A stretch of DNA of 64,000 nt from Shinella curvata (GTDB lineage: Bacteria; Pseudomonadota; Alphaproteobacteria; Rhizobiales; Rhizobiaceae), in contig NZ_JALJCJ010000002.1 in the NCBI RefSeq assembly GCF_022899935.1, positions 248,001 to 312,000 of the forward strand, given 5' to 3'. The translations under genes and the position numbers were made by a program. Positions 34,310 through 43,987 of this stretch are shown here, in pieces; position 1 is the first letter of the stretch, and every line of letters starts with the position of its first letter. The notes below the pieces were generated by a model, which worked only from the letters and a program-made list of their open reading frames with translations, had not been told where the DNA came from and made no database searches.

Positions 34310-36424
34310 ATGCCCGATCTTCTGCTTGAACTCCGCTCCGAGGAAATTCCCGCCCGCATGCAGCGCAAGGCGGCAGGCGACCTGAAGAAGCTCCTGACCG
34401 ATGCACTGGTCGAGGCGGGCCTGACCTATGAGGGCGCGCGCGAATATTGGACGCCGCGCCGCCTCACGCTCGACATCCGCGGCCTCAATGCCCGTTCGAG
34501 CGATGTGCGCGAGGACATCAAGGGACCGGCGACGTCGGCACCCGACCAGGCGATCCAGGGCTTCCTGCGCAAGGCGGGCCTCACCTCGATTTCCGAGGCG
34601 CATGTCCATTCGGATCCGAAGAAGGGCGATTTCTACGTTGCCCATGTCGTCAAGCCCGGTCGCCCGGCCGACGAGATCGTTGCCGGCGTGATGCCCGGCA
34701 TCATACGGAATTTCCCCTGGCCGAAGCCAATGCGCTCCGGCGCCGGCTCTGCCAAGCCCGGCTCGCTGCAGTGGGTGCGCCCGCTGCAATCGATCGTCTG
34801 CACCTTCGGCTCGGAAACCGAAGAGACGCGCGTCGTGCCCTTCGAGGTTGGCGGCATCGTCGCCGGCAATATTACCTATGGCCACCGCTTCCATGCGCCC
34901 GAGGCCATCACGGTTCGCCGCTTTGAGGACTATGTCTCGAGCCTCGAAAAGGCCAAGGTCGTGCTCGATGCCGAGCGCCGCAAGCAGATCATCGCCACGG
35001 ACGCCAACAACATCGCCTTTGCCAACGGCCTGGAACTCGTCGAGGACGAGGGCCTGCTGGAGGAAGTCTCCGGCCTCGTCGAATGGCCGCAGGTGCTGAT
35101 GGGCACCTTCGAGGAAGAGTTCCTGGCGATCCCCTCGGAGATCATCCGCCTCACCATCAAGACGAACCAGAAATGCTTCGTCACCCGCAAGCCGGGCGCC
35201 GAAACGCTTTCCAACCACTTCATCCTCGTCTCCAATATCGAGGCGAAGGACGGCGGCAAGGAGATCGTTCACGGCAACGGCAAGGTCGTGCGCGCCCGCC
35301 TGTCGGACGCCAAGCACTTCTGGCTGCGCGACCAGGGCAACCTGCCCGATCTCGAAACGCTCGAAGCCTCAGCCGCGAAATTCAACCTCGATCTCGCCAA
35401 GCCGCTCGATCAGCGCATGGCCAAGCTCGACGCGCTGAACGTGACGTTCCACGCCAAGCTCGGCACGCAGGGCGCTCGCGTCGAACGCATCCGCAAGCTC
35501 GCCGCCGAACTCGCGCCCGTCGTCGGTGCCGATCCGGCTCTCGTTGACCGTGCCGTGGTGCTCGCCAAGGCGGACCTGCGTACCGAAGCCGTCGGCGAAT
35601 TCCCGGAACTGCAGGGCATCATGGGTCGCAAATACGCGGCGCTGCAGGGTGAGGATGCCGCCGTCGCGGCCGCGATCGAGGACCACTGGAAGCCGAACGG
35701 CCCATCGGACCGTCTGCCCGCGGAGAAGGTCGGCCTGACCGTGGCGCTCGCCGACAAGCTGGATACGCTTGTCGGTTTCTGGGCCATCGACGAAAAGCCG
35801 ACCGGCTCGAAGGATCCCTATGCGCTGCGCCGTGCCGCCCTTGGCGTCATTCGCATGCTGCTGGAAAAGAATGTCCGTCTGCCGCTCGCTTCGGTGGCGA
35901 AGGACCCGGATCTCATCGCCTTCTTCCACGACCGCCTCAAGGTCTATCTCCGCGACATGGGCGCGCGTCACGATCTCATCGACGCCGTGCTGACGCCCGA
36001 GGCCGATGACCTCCTGATGGTCGCCCGCCGCGTCGAGGCGCTGACGGCCTTCATCACCTCGGAAGAGGGCCAGAACCTGCTCGCCGGCACCAAGCGCGCC
36101 ACGCAGCTTCTTGCCGCCGAGGAGAAGAAGGGTACCGTCGTCGATGGCGCCGTTTCGCCCGCCCTCCTGCTGCTCGATGCGGAAAAGGCGCTCTACGCCG
36201 CCGTGGAAAGCGCCTCGAAGGATGCGGCCGGCGCCGTCGCCAAGGAAGACTTCCGCTCGGCCATGGAAGCGCTCTCGACGCTGCGCGGCCCGGTCGACCA
36301 GTTCTTCACCGACGTGCTCGTCAATGACGAGGACCCGGCGATCCGCGCCAACCGCCTGGCATTGCTGGCCGCCATCCGTTCGGCGACCGGCACGGTTGCC
36401 GATTTCTCCAAGATCACGGGGTAA
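34310..36424 (+). CDS. glyS: Glycyl-tRNA synthetase beta subunit
   Basis: A 704-residue protein matching the bacterial beta subunit: [14 protein letters not shown] at the start, [20 protein letters not shown], the RRKQII block, [19 protein letters not shown], and [23 protein letters not shown] with an HD-like region, then an anticodon-binding C-terminus. Partner of GlyQ. The DUF523 gene starts 14 bases past its stop. Confidence 0.95.
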   Translation: MPDLLLELRSEEIPARMQRKAAGDLKKLLTDALVEAGLTYEGAREYWTPRRLTLDIRGLNARSSDVREDIKGPATSAPDQAIQGFLRKAGLTSISEAHVHSDPKKGDFYVAHVVKPGRPADEIVAGVMPGIIRNFPWPKPMRSGAGSAKPGSLQWVRPLQSIVCTFGSETEETRVVPFEVGGIVAGNITYGHRFHAPEAITVRRFEDYVSSLEKAKVVLDAERRKQIIATDANNIAFANGLELVEDEGLLEEVSGLVEWPQVLMGTFEEEFLAIPSEIIRLTIKTNQKCFVTRKPGAETLSNHFILVSNIEAKDGGKEIVHGNGKVVRARLSDAKHFWLRDQGNLPDLETLEASAAKFNLDLAKPLDQRMAKLDALNVTFHAKLGTQGARVERIRKLAAELAPVVGADPALVDRAVVLAKADLRTEAVGEFPELQGIMGRKYAALQGEDAAVAAAIEDHWKPNGPSDRLPAEKVGLTVALADKLDTLVGFWAIDEKPTGSKDPYALRRAALGVIRMLLEKNVRLPLASVAKDPDLIAFFHDRLKVYLRDMGARHDLIDAVLTPEADDLLMVARRVEALTAFITSEEGQNLLAGTKRATQLLAAEEKKGTVVDGAVSPALLLLDAEKALYAAVESASKDAAGAVAKEDFRSAMEALSTLRGPVDQFFTDVLVNDEDPAIRANRLALLAAIRSATGTVADFSKITG

Positions 36425-36437
36425 GGGACGGGCGCTG

Positions 36438-36923
36438 ATGGTCGGGAAAATCCTCATCAGCGCCTGCCTTGCCGGCCTGCCGGTCCGTTACAACGGCTCG
36501 GCCAAGCCGCTGATCCACGATGCCGTCGAACGCTGGAAGGCGGAAGGGCGGCTGGTGACGCTCTGTCCGGAGCTTGCCGGCGGGTTCCAGGTGCCTCGGC
36601 CGCCGGCGGAAATCGAAAACGGTCTCGACGGAGACGACGTGCTCGACGGGCGCGCGCGGGTGCTGGAGATTTCCGGTGGGGATGTCTCCGCCGCCTATAT
36701 CGACGGCGCGCGCATCGCGCTCGATGTGGCGCGTGAGAACGATTGCCGTCACGCGTTGTTGATCGACGGCAGCCCGTCCTGTGGCTCCGGGTTCGTCTAT
36801 GACGGCTCGTTTTCCGGAAAAAAGCATGCAGGGCAGGGGGTGACGGCAGCGCTTCTGCGGCGCAATGGCATCGCCGTTTATTCCGACCGCGAGGTCGACC
36901 AACTCGTGGATGCGATCGGCTGA
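36438..36923 (+). CDS. DUF523 protein
   Basis: A 161-residue protein: ILISACLAGLPVRYNG, LCPELAGGFQVPRPPAEI and DGSPSCGSGFVYDG, with three conserved cysteines that suggest a metal or Fe-S site. The ATG at 36438 follows glyS closely. DUF523 members occur in many bacteria; function unknown. Confidence 0.9.
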   Translation: MVGKILISACLAGLPVRYNGSAKPLIHDAVERWKAEGRLVTLCPELAGGFQVPRPPAEIENGLDGDDVLDGRARVLEISGGDVSAAYIDGARIALDVARENDCRHALLIDGSPSCGSGFVYDGSFSGKKHAGQGVTAALLRRNGIAVYSDREVDQLVDAIG

Positions 36924-36931
36924 CACGAATA

Positions 36932-36955
36932 CGCCCCTGCTTGAGGTCAGGGGCG
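36932..36955 (+). terminator. Hairpin after the DUF523 gene
   Basis: Arms CGCCCCTG and CAGGGGCG with an 8-base loop, 8 bases past the stop. Weak T run, so moderate support as a terminator. Confidence 0.5.
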
Positions 36956-37023
36956 CATCGTCCGCTTGCGCGGAATCCTGTCAGTCTGGAGGGACCGAGA
37001 GGCAGGGTTCTTTCAATATGGGG

Positions 37024-37488
37024 TCAGTTGACCCGCAATTCAAACCCTGCCGGATCAAACTCCCGTGAAGAGGCCATCGTCGCCGTCTTGGCTGCATGCG
37101 CTGTATCGCTGTCGAGCGCGCTCGTCTTGGCGGTGTCGTCGATGGCGACGGTCGTGTCCTGCGCCGGTGCCACAGCATCGGCAGCCTGTACGGTTTCAGC
37201 CGGTGCCTTGCTGACGAAGAGTACAGGCGAGCCGCCCATCCAGGCTTCGGTGCGGAAAATCTTGCGCTCGCCGTCGGCTTCGCGGATCTCGACCTTCTGC
37301 GTACCCGGCTCGATCGCGTCGACGTGGTAGTCGGCCGCTTCGCGTTTGGGCTTCAGTGCCGGGCAGTTTGTGCAGCTTACGCTCGAAATACTTCCGGCGG
37401 AGACGGTTCCGGCCGTGGGAACGAACGAATCGGCGAAGGCGGGGGCGGCGGCGAGCACCAGAGCAAGGGTCGGCAGCAGGGTACGCAT
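37024..37488 (-). CDS. Secreted protein of unknown function
   Basis: A 154-residue protein with signal peptide (RTLLPTLALVLAAAPAFA, cut after AFA), a CTNC pair (SSVSCTNCPALK) that could bind metal or form a disulfide, a short globular region (ADYHVDAIEPG, RTEAWMGGSPVLFVSK) and an Ala/Thr/Asp-rich tail. AGGGAG is 8 bases before the ATG. No domain recognised. Confidence 0.75.
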   Translation of the reverse strand: MRTLLPTLALVLAAAPAFADSFVPTAGTVSAGSISSVSCTNCPALKPKREAADYHVDAIEPGTQKVEIREADGERKIFRTEAWMGGSPVLFVSKAPAETVQAADAVAPAQDTTVAIDDTAKTSALDSDTAHAAKTATMASSREFDPAGFELRVN

Positions 37489-37593
37489 CAAAGGTTCTCC
37501 CTCATGGTTGCAGGGAGAATAGCGCCAGCCGGTTACGGTCCCGTCAGGGGAAATGGTAAACTTTGAACTACCGGGCGTTTTTAACCGCCCGGA

Positions 37594-38865
37594 TCATGCC
37601 TGTTCGCGGGCGACGGCGCGCCAGCCGATATCGCGGCGGCAAAAGCCGTTGTCCCATTCGACCTTGTCGAGCGCCTGATAAGCTGCGGCCTGTGCCGCGG
37701 CAACCGTCGGCGCGACGGCCGTAACATTCAGCACACGTCCGCCGGTCGCAACCAGCTGGCCGTCCTTCAGGGCTGTGCCGGCATGAAACACCTTGGTCGC
37801 GGCGTCATCGGCGGGAATGGACCGGATCGGCGTATTCTTTTCATAGACGGCCGGATAGCCCCTGGAGGCCATGACGACCGTTAGCGCCGGGGCATCACGC
37901 CATTCTGCCGAAACCTTGTCGAGCCGGCCGATGGCCGCCGCGTGCAGGATCGGCAGGAGGTCGCTGTCGAGGCGCATCATCAGCACCTGGCATTCAGGAT
38001 CGCCGAAACGGACGTTGTATTCGATAAGCTCAGGCCCCTTGGCCGTGATCATCAGGCCGGCGAAGAGCACACCCTGAAAGGGATGGCCATCGGCTGCCAT
38101 GCCGCGGATCGTCGGCTCGATGATCTCCTTCATCGTGCGCTCGACCATCTCTGCCGTCATGACCGGGGCAGGGGAGTAAGCGCCCATGCCGCCGGTGTTC
38201 GGGCCGGTGTCGCCGTCGCCGACGCGCTTGTGGTCCTGGGCGGAGGCGAGCGGCAGCGCGTTCACGCCGTCGCAGAGGCAGAAGAAGCTTGCTTCCTCGC
38301 CATCGAGGAAGGCCTCGACCACGACTTCCGCACCGGCCGCGCCGAAGGCGCCTTCGAAGCAATCGTCGACGGCGGCCAGCGCCTCGTCGAGTGTCATCGC
38401 CACGGTCACGCCCTTGCCGGCCGCAAGTCCGTCCGCCTTGATCACGATGGGTGCACCCTCGGCCTGGATATAGGCCTTGGCGGCAGCGGCATCGGTGAAG
38501 CGCTGGTAGGCGCCGGTAGGAATGTCATATTTCGCGCAGAGATCCTTGGTGAAGCCCTTGGAACCCTCGAGCTGGGCGGCGGCGGCGGAAGGGCCGAAGA
38601 CGGCGATGCCGGCGGCGCGCAGCACATCGGCGATGCCGGCGACCAGCGGGGCTTCCGGGCCGACGACGACGAAGCCGACACCGTTTTCCTGGCAGAAGGA
38701 AACGACGGCGGCGTGGTCATCGATGTCGAGCGAGACGAGTGTGGCGCATTCCGCGATGCCGGGATTGCCGGGCGCCGCATAGAGCGTATCGAGGAGCGGG
38801 GACTGCGCCAGTTTCCAGGCGAGTGCATGCTCGCGTCCGCCCGATCCGATCAACAGAACCTTCAT
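37594..38865 (-). CDS. purD: Phosphoribosylamine-glycine ligase (GAR synthetase)
   Basis: A 423-residue ATP-grasp enzyme: [62 protein letters not shown] and [12 protein letters not shown]. Second step of purine synthesis. The ATG at 38865 with GAGGG upstream matches the family N-terminus; a 16-residue upstream extension is not conserved. Single gene. Confidence 0.96.
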   Translation of the reverse strand: MKVLLIGSGGREHALAWKLAQSPLLDTLYAAPGNPGIAECATLVSLDIDDHAAVVSFCQENGVGFVVVGPEAPLVAGIADVLRAAGIAVFGPSAAAAQLEGSKGFTKDLCAKYDIPTGAYQRFTDAAAAKAYIQAEGAPIVIKADGLAAGKGVTVAMTLDEALAAVDDCFEGAFGAAGAEVVVEAFLDGEEASFFCLCDGVNALPLASAQDHKRVGDGDTGPNTGGMGAYSPAPVMTAEMVERTMKEIIEPTIRGMAADGHPFQGVLFAGLMITAKGPELIEYNVRFGDPECQVLMMRLDSDLLPILHAAAIGRLDKVSAEWRDAPALTVVMASRGYPAVYEKNTPIRSIPADDAATKVFHAGTALKDGQLVATGGRVLNVTAVAPTVAAAQAAAYQALDKVEWDNGFCRRDIGWRAVAREQA

Positions 38866-38942
38866 GCCCGTACCCTCGATCCGTCCTTGGTTGTGAGGGC
38901 GGGTTAAGGGCAAAGCGGCGAAAGATCAAGGGCTGCGGGGTC

Positions 38943-39182
38943 TCAGAGGGTCGCCGCGCCCTTTTCCTCCACGCTGCGGCCGAGGTTTTCCAGTTCGGTG
39001 TCGATCAGGTGCACGTCCTCGTACCAGCCGTCGTCCTCCACCATGGCGCTTTCGGTGGCGGCGCGCTGGAGGGCGCGGGCTTCGGTGCGCAGTTTCTCAA
39101 GCTTGGCGATCTTCTCCTTGCGGGAAAGGCCGGTATCGCTGCGGATCGCGTTGAGTTTCAGTTCCATCGTGCTGACGGTCAT
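38943..39182 (-). CDS. Small charged protein, unknown
   Basis: A 79-residue helical protein (ELKLNAIRSDTGLSRKEKIAKLEKLRTEARALQRAATES as fragments; heptad-like pattern suggests a coiled coil), with an acidic second half. AGGGAG is 8 bases before the ATG. No family recognised; similar small proteins are conserved next to purD in rhizobia, from memory only. Confidence 0.65.
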   Translation of the reverse strand: MTVSTMELKLNAIRSDTGLSRKEKIAKLEKLRTEARALQRAATESAMVEDDGWYEDVHLIDTELENLGRSVEEKGAATL

Positions 39183-39349
39183 AGGAATACTCCCTGTTCT
39201 CGTCCATAAAACACCGGCGCAGGCGAATCGTTCCGACGCGCATCACCCGACGGATGGTTAGCGAAACGGTAATGAAACGCGGCTAATCCTAGGCAAATCG
39301 AAGGTTCGGCGACCCGCGGCGGGTAGGCCGGTGAAGCGAGGACTTTGTT

Positions 39350-40159
39350 TTGCGTATCCGTATTCCGACCGCAATGATTGCGGCCGCCCTCATTCTTTCG
39401 CCCGTTTCCGCTCTGGCAGGCGACGGCGAGCATTTCTGGTCCGGTGACTGGTATCTGAAGGTTGGCGCTGCCGGCTTTGCCGCGCCGCGCTATCAGGGCG
39501 CCAAGTCCTATCTGTTCCAGGTCACGCCGATGATCTCGCTCGGCAAGGCCGGCAGCACGGTGCGCTTCTCCTCGCGCAACGACAATCCGTCCTTCGCGCT
39601 GATCGACAATGGCGGCTTCCGCGCCGGCGCCACCGGCAAGCTGATCATGCCGCGCGACGAGGATGATTCCGAGGATCTCAAGGGTCTGACGCCGGTCAAG
39701 CTCGGCGGTGAACTCGGCGCCTTCGCCGAGGCCTATCCGACCGACTGGCTGCGCGTGCGCGGCGAAGTGCGTCACGGCATCCGCAGCCATCACGGCGTCG
39801 TCGCAGACCTCTCCGCCGATGCTTTCGTCGATGTCCGCCCGGATGTGCGCATCTCCGCCGGTCCGCGTATGACGCTCGCCTCGAAGGACTATATGAACGC
39901 TTACTACGGCGTGAAGCCGAGCCAGACCGCCAAGTCGGGCCTTGCAGCCTACAACCCGGACGGCGGTGTCGAATCCGTCGGCGCGGGCGCGGCGATTACC
40001 TGGCAGGTCAACGAGAAGATCGAGACCAGCGCGTTCGCCGAATACAAGCGTCTCGTCGGCCCGGCCGCGGATTCGAGCCTCGTCAAGCAGCGCGGCGACC
40101 GCGACCAGTTCCTGATCGGCCTTTCGGCGACGTATCGCTTCGATTTCACGCTGCGCTAA
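39350..40159 (+). CDS. MipA/OmpV-family outer membrane protein
   Basis: A 269-residue outer membrane protein: signal peptide (IPTAMIAAALILSPVSALA), then beta-strand patterns of the MipA/OmpV family (DWYLKVGAAGFAAPRYQG, LGGELGAFAEAYP, ISAGPRMTLASKDYMNAYYGV) and a final aromatic strand ending FDFTLR. Start is TTG at 39350 with GAGGA 8 bases upstream. MipA links murein enzymes in E. coli; in rhizobia the role is not defined. Confidence 0.87.
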   Translation: MRIRIPTAMIAAALILSPVSALAGDGEHFWSGDWYLKVGAAGFAAPRYQGAKSYLFQVTPMISLGKAGSTVRFSSRNDNPSFALIDNGGFRAGATGKLIMPRDEDDSEDLKGLTPVKLGGELGAFAEAYPTDWLRVRGEVRHGIRSHHGVVADLSADAFVDVRPDVRISAGPRMTLASKDYMNAYYGVKPSQTAKSGLAAYNPDGGVESVGAGAAITWQVNEKIETSAFAEYKRLVGPAADSSLVKQRGDRDQFLIGLSATYRFDFTLR

Positions 40160-40216
40160 AGCTCTGCGGCCTCGTGGCGGCTTGACCCCGGTCAAGCCGC
40201 TTGCGATCTAGGCTGC

Positions 40217-41185
40217 ATGATGAGCCAGACACCCGATTCAAGCCGCCCCGATACCGGTCGTGTAGCCGATGCCCCCTCCAAGAACTGGGTCTACCGCGTC
40301 CTGCCGCGCGGTCTGTGGTCCTATGCCCAGCTCGCTCGCTGGGACCGGCCGATCGGCTGGCAGCTCCTGATGCTGCCCTGCTTCTGGTCGGCGGCGCTGG
40401 CGGCCAATGTGGCGGCCTCCGCCGGCACGTTCAGCGGCGGGCGCCTCGTCTGGCATCTCCTCCTGTTCTTTATCGGCTCGGTCGCGATGCGCGGTGCCGG
40501 TTGCACCTATAACGACCTCGTCGACCACGAGGTCGACAATGCGGTGGCGCGCACCCGCTCGCGCCCGTTGCCGTCAGGCCGCGTCACGCGCAAGCAGGCG
40601 AAGATCTTCATGGTTCTGCAGGCCCTTGCCGGTCTGGTCGTGCTCCTGCAGTTCAACACATTCTCGATGGTGCTCGGCGTTGCCTCGCTCGCCATCGTCG
40701 CGATCTATCCCTTCGCCAAGCGCTTTACCGACTGGCCGCAGTTCTTCCTCGGCATGGCCTTTTCCTGGGGGGCGCTGATGGGCTGGGCAACCGAGTTCGG
40801 CACGCTCGCGGCAGCCCCCGTCGCGCTCTACATCGCCGCCATCGCCTGGACGATCGGCTATGACACGATCTATGCCCATCAGGACAAGGAAGACGATGCG
40901 CTGATCGGCGTGCGCTCGACCGCGCGCCTGTTCGGAGAGAAGACCGCGCAATGGCTGATGGGCCTCTACGGGCTGACGGTCGCGATGATCGCCGTCGCCT
41001 TCTGGCTGGCCGGCGTCGGTCTGGTGGCGTGGCTTGGTCTTGCCGTCGTGGCGCTGCTGCTCGCCCGCCAGATCGGCTCGCTGGAAATCGACGACCCCGA
41101 ACAGTGCCTGGCGCTGTTCAAGTTCAACGGGGTCGTCGGTCTGATCCTGTTTGTCGGGCTGATCGCCGCGCTGCCTTTCGCGTAA
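40217..41185 (+). CDS. ubiA: 4-hydroxybenzoate polyprenyltransferase
   Basis: A 322-residue integral membrane prenyltransferase with about eight helices, the first Asp-rich motif NDLVDHEVDNAVARTRSRPL and the second YDTIYAHQDKEDD. It attaches the polyprenyl chain to 4-hydroxybenzoate in ubiquinone synthesis, using the product of the ispB gene at 24843. ATG 40217 or 40220. Confidence 0.95.
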   Translation: MMSQTPDSSRPDTGRVADAPSKNWVYRVLPRGLWSYAQLARWDRPIGWQLLMLPCFWSAALAANVAASAGTFSGGRLVWHLLLFFIGSVAMRGAGCTYNDLVDHEVDNAVARTRSRPLPSGRVTRKQAKIFMVLQALAGLVVLLQFNTFSMVLGVASLAIVAIYPFAKRFTDWPQFFLGMAFSWGALMGWATEFGTLAAAPVALYIAAIAWTIGYDTIYAHQDKEDDALIGVRSTARLFGEKTAQWLMGLYGLTVAMIAVAFWLAGVGLVAWLGLAVVALLLARQIGSLEIDDPEQCLALFKFNGVVGLILFVGLIAALPFA

Positions 41186-41239
41186 GGCCTATCCAGCCGA
41201 AGCGAGATCGCTTCGGCGTCGAACAGGCAATCAAGTCGA

Positions 41240-42610
41240 TCAGGCGGTCTTGAGGACGTTTGCCGGTGCGCCGGAGTCGATCCGCCGCGCGCCGCCATAT
41301 TCCGTCGTGCGGTCGAAACCGATGCCCGAGGCGCCGGAACGGCGGCTGGTGGCGACGACTTGGAACGCATTGAGCGCGCCACGGTGGAAGGAGAGGGCGC
41401 AGAGCGAGAGATAGAGCAGCCAGATGCGGGTCTGCGGCATGCCGACGAGGGCGGCACCCTCTTCCCTGCGGTCGTAGAGGCGGCGCACCCAGTGCTCGGT
41501 CGTGTAGCCGAAATGCTCGCGCACGGCTTCCACTTCATGCACTTCGAAGCCGGCCTGTTCCAGCGCGCCGGTGGTCATGCCGATATGGTCGAGTTCGCCG
41601 CCGGGGAAGATGTATTTGATGATGAACTGCATATAGGGCGTCAGCCGCGGGAAGTCTTCCGGGCGGGCCGTGTTGCGGCGGAAGCTGGCCTGGCCGAAAT
41701 AGACGCCGCGCGGGCGCATGTGCTTGCGCAGGTACTTGTAGAAATCCTGGTGGTTGGCGATGCCGACATGCTCGATCATCTCGACCTGGGCGATCTTGTC
41801 GAAGACCTGGTCGTCGGAGAGGCTGCGGCAGTCGCGCAGTTCCACCTTCACGCGGTCGCCGAGGCCCATATTGGCGACCTTGGTCTTCACATGGGCGAAC
41901 TGCTCTTCCGAGAGCGTCGTGCCATAGGCTTCCACACCGTAGTGCTGGGCGGCATAGCACAGCAGACCACCCCAGCCGCAGCCGGGGTCGAACAGCTTGT
42001 CGCCGGGCGCAAGCCGCAGCTTGCGGCAGATGAGGTCGAGCTTGTTCAGCTGCGCCTCGTCGAGCGACGAGTCCGGTGTGGGGAAATAGGCCGAGGAATA
42101 GACCATCTCCTTATCAAGGAAGAGCTCGTAGAAGGCGTTGGAGAGATCGTAGTGGAAGCCGATCATCTCCTTGTCGTTGCGGCCGCTGGAAGGCGTGGCC
42201 GCCGCCGTCTTGGTGAAGCGCTTGACGAAGGAGGAAACGGAATAGCTCTTCAGAAGGATGGGCAGCGCCATCTTCAGCATGCGCACCTTGTTGATCTTCT
42301 TCGGCAGCGAGAGGAACTGCAGGTGATCGACCCGGCGCATCGCATCGACCGGGTTGGCACCGACGATGTCGAGATCGCCCGTCGCGTAGAGTTCGGCAAC
42401 GCTGATCAGCGACGGCGCGCGCAGCAGGCGGCGCAGCACGTTGGCGGAAGCGATGACGAAACGGATGTCGTCCTTGGCGCCGGTGCCGAGCGGGATGATC
42501 GTGCCGTCCCAAAGCTCAAGGCAGATATTGACGTCGAGATGTCTCGCCAATTCTCCAATGACGGCCTTGGTTGCTTGCAGTTCCCGTTCCGTACCAAGTT
42601 CACGCGACAT
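41240..42610 (-). CDS. cfa: Cyclopropane-fatty-acyl-phospholipid synthase family protein
   Basis: A 456-residue SAM-dependent CFA synthase-type enzyme: an N-terminal lipid-binding region, KLFDPGCGWGGLLCYAA-type SAM loop (seen as DPGCGWGGLL), the EHVGIANHQDFYKYLRKHMRP block and YIFPGGELDH. Converts unsaturated phospholipid chains to cyclopropane forms; several rhizobial paralogues also make other modified lipids, so the exact product is uncertain. Convergent with ubiA. Confidence 0.9.
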   Translation of the reverse strand: MSRELGTERELQATKAVIGELARHLDVNICLELWDGTIIPLGTGAKDDIRFVIASANVLRRLLRAPSLISVAELYATGDLDIVGANPVDAMRRVDHLQFLSLPKKINKVRMLKMALPILLKSYSVSSFVKRFTKTAAATPSSGRNDKEMIGFHYDLSNAFYELFLDKEMVYSSAYFPTPDSSLDEAQLNKLDLICRKLRLAPGDKLFDPGCGWGGLLCYAAQHYGVEAYGTTLSEEQFAHVKTKVANMGLGDRVKVELRDCRSLSDDQVFDKIAQVEMIEHVGIANHQDFYKYLRKHMRPRGVYFGQASFRRNTARPEDFPRLTPYMQFIIKYIFPGGELDHIGMTTGALEQAGFEVHEVEAVREHFGYTTEHWVRRLYDRREEGAALVGMPQTRIWLLYLSLCALSFHRGALNAFQVVATSRRSGASGIGFDRTTEYGGARRIDSGAPANVLKTA

Positions 42611-42721
42611 AGAGAGGCTTTCCCGACGTTTTTAAACCGGAGTGCAATGTGCTGTTTCACTGCCTGTTGTCAACCGCTGCGGGCGAAATGTCGGGGAATA
42701 CAGGAGGCTCGAAGCCCTGAC

Positions 42722-42892
42722 TTACCGGTAGCGCGGCGCCCGCGCACCGGTCGCGCTGCGCTCTTCGAGGCGCCGCAGGGTTGCGGGGTGTACGGCCAGC
42801 TCGAAACCGCGGCGCGGCGGGCGGCCGCGCTCGATGAGGGCGGCATCGGCCTTGCGGATCTGGACGAGGAGGTGAGTGAAGAGCTTTGCCAT
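42722..42892 (-). CDS. Small basic protein, unknown
   Basis: A 56-residue Arg-rich protein (MAKLFTHLLVQIRKADAAL then RRLEERSA). It lies 111 bases upstream of the CFA synthase gene on the same strand, with a weak RBS. Upstream reading frame adds unlikely residues. Coding status moderate. Confidence 0.45.
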   Translation of the reverse strand: MAKLFTHLLVQIRKADAALIERGRPPRRGFELAVHPATLRRLEERSATGARAPRYR

Positions 42893-42994
42893 TGTGATCG
42901 TGTCCCTTGCGTTCGTTGCGGCGTCAGCCGCTCGTGTTGAACGCTCTTTCCCACGCGCCGCGCGGCAAGAGTGTTCCGGAGGGAACAAGGCACG

Positions 42995-43026
42995 AAAAAA
43001 GCCGGCCGCAGGGGACGGCCGGCTTT
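42995..43026 (-). terminator. Terminator after the DUF6101-like gene
   Basis: Stem GCCGGCCG/CGGCCGGC (43001-43008, 43016-43023) with a 7-base loop, followed on the minus strand by a run of six T; 110 bases past the stop at 43138. Confidence 0.8.
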
Positions 43027-43137
43027 GGGTCCATTCCCTGACGCGAGGCGGTCGCGCCCGGAATGGCCGAAGGGAAAGGGCGCCGTCGCGACTGGAGGAA
43101 AGCGCTGACGCCCCAAGGGCTCATGTTATCGGCATGC

Positions 43138-43701
43138 TCAACGGCGGGCGATGATCTCCCGGCCGTCGATCTTCATCTGCACGCCGAGCTTGCCCGTCGT
43201 GCGGCGGACGAGGAAGCGCGGGCGGCGATCTGCGAAATAGGAGTGGCGGCGGCGCGGCTTGGCCGGCCGGTTCGAACCGGTCAGGTGGTCGTCGAGCGGG
43301 CGGGCGACGCCGTCGGCTTCCACCATCAGCATGGGGATGCGATAGGCTTCCGCCCAGCTGCGCCAGTCGGCGGCGATGTCGCAGAGGTCATGCGCCACGA
43401 GAAGCGGGATGCAGAGATCCGGGTCGTCGTGGTGCAGTTCCAGCGTCACGGTCACGTCGCCATTGCCATGGTCGATGGCGCGGGCGGCGACACCCTTGAA
43501 GGCGCGGGCCGGCAGCGCGATGGAAAGCGGCAGGCCGCTCGACGGGAGGACCTTGCGCAACACGGCGCCGCGCTCGTCAAGCGTGATGGTGGCATCGGTT
43601 CCCTCGCCGCGCAGCTCGAAGGTCATCGCCTGCGGGAAGCGCTTGGGATCGAGCCGGAGCGTGGTGCCGGCCCAGGCCGGCTTGGAAACGGTATTCAGCA
43701 T
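43138..43701 (-). CDS. Conserved hypothetical protein, DUF6101-like
   Basis: A 187-residue protein starting MLNTVSKPAWAGTTLRLDP. It has a strand-rich first half (FPQAMTFELRGEGTDATIT), a conserved central block (LPLSIALPARAFKGVAARA) and a basic C-terminus with NRPAKPRRRHSYFADRRPRF. The layout matches the rhizobial family named DUF6101, from memory. An upstream extension of 49 residues is not conserved. Function unknown. Confidence 0.65.
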   Translation of the reverse strand: MLNTVSKPAWAGTTLRLDPKRFPQAMTFELRGEGTDATITLDERGAVLRKVLPSSGLPLSIALPARAFKGVAARAIDHGNGDVTVTLELHHDDPDLCIPLLVAHDLCDIAADWRSWAEAYRIPMLMVEADGVARPLDDHLTGSNRPAKPRRRHSYFADRRPRFLVRRTTGKLGVQMKIDGREIIARR

Positions 43702-43987
43702 GTCTTTCGCCCTTGTTTTCCTTGAGAGCCGGTGTCCGGTCTTCTCATCGGGACTTTTCGTCCTCTGAGGGCGAGAATAGGCGGGGTCCCTTCCACGCCG
43801 CTTAAAAATCGCGGTTAAGAAAACTTTGCGCTTTCTGATGGTTATCAAAACCGCACGGGCTACGGTTTAGGAGACGTGAACATCGTGCGGAGCAATTGAA
43901 CCGTCGCGGAGAAAGGCCCGGACAAGCCACGCGCGCGAGAATGGGGTAAAATCGGCCTGCGTATGATCCGAAGGAAGAGTGCCCTCG

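Noticed and set aside
43262-43280. tRNA-like GGTTCGAACC sequence
   Set aside because: It lies inside the DUF6101-like coding region and the rest of a tRNA cloverleaf is missing.
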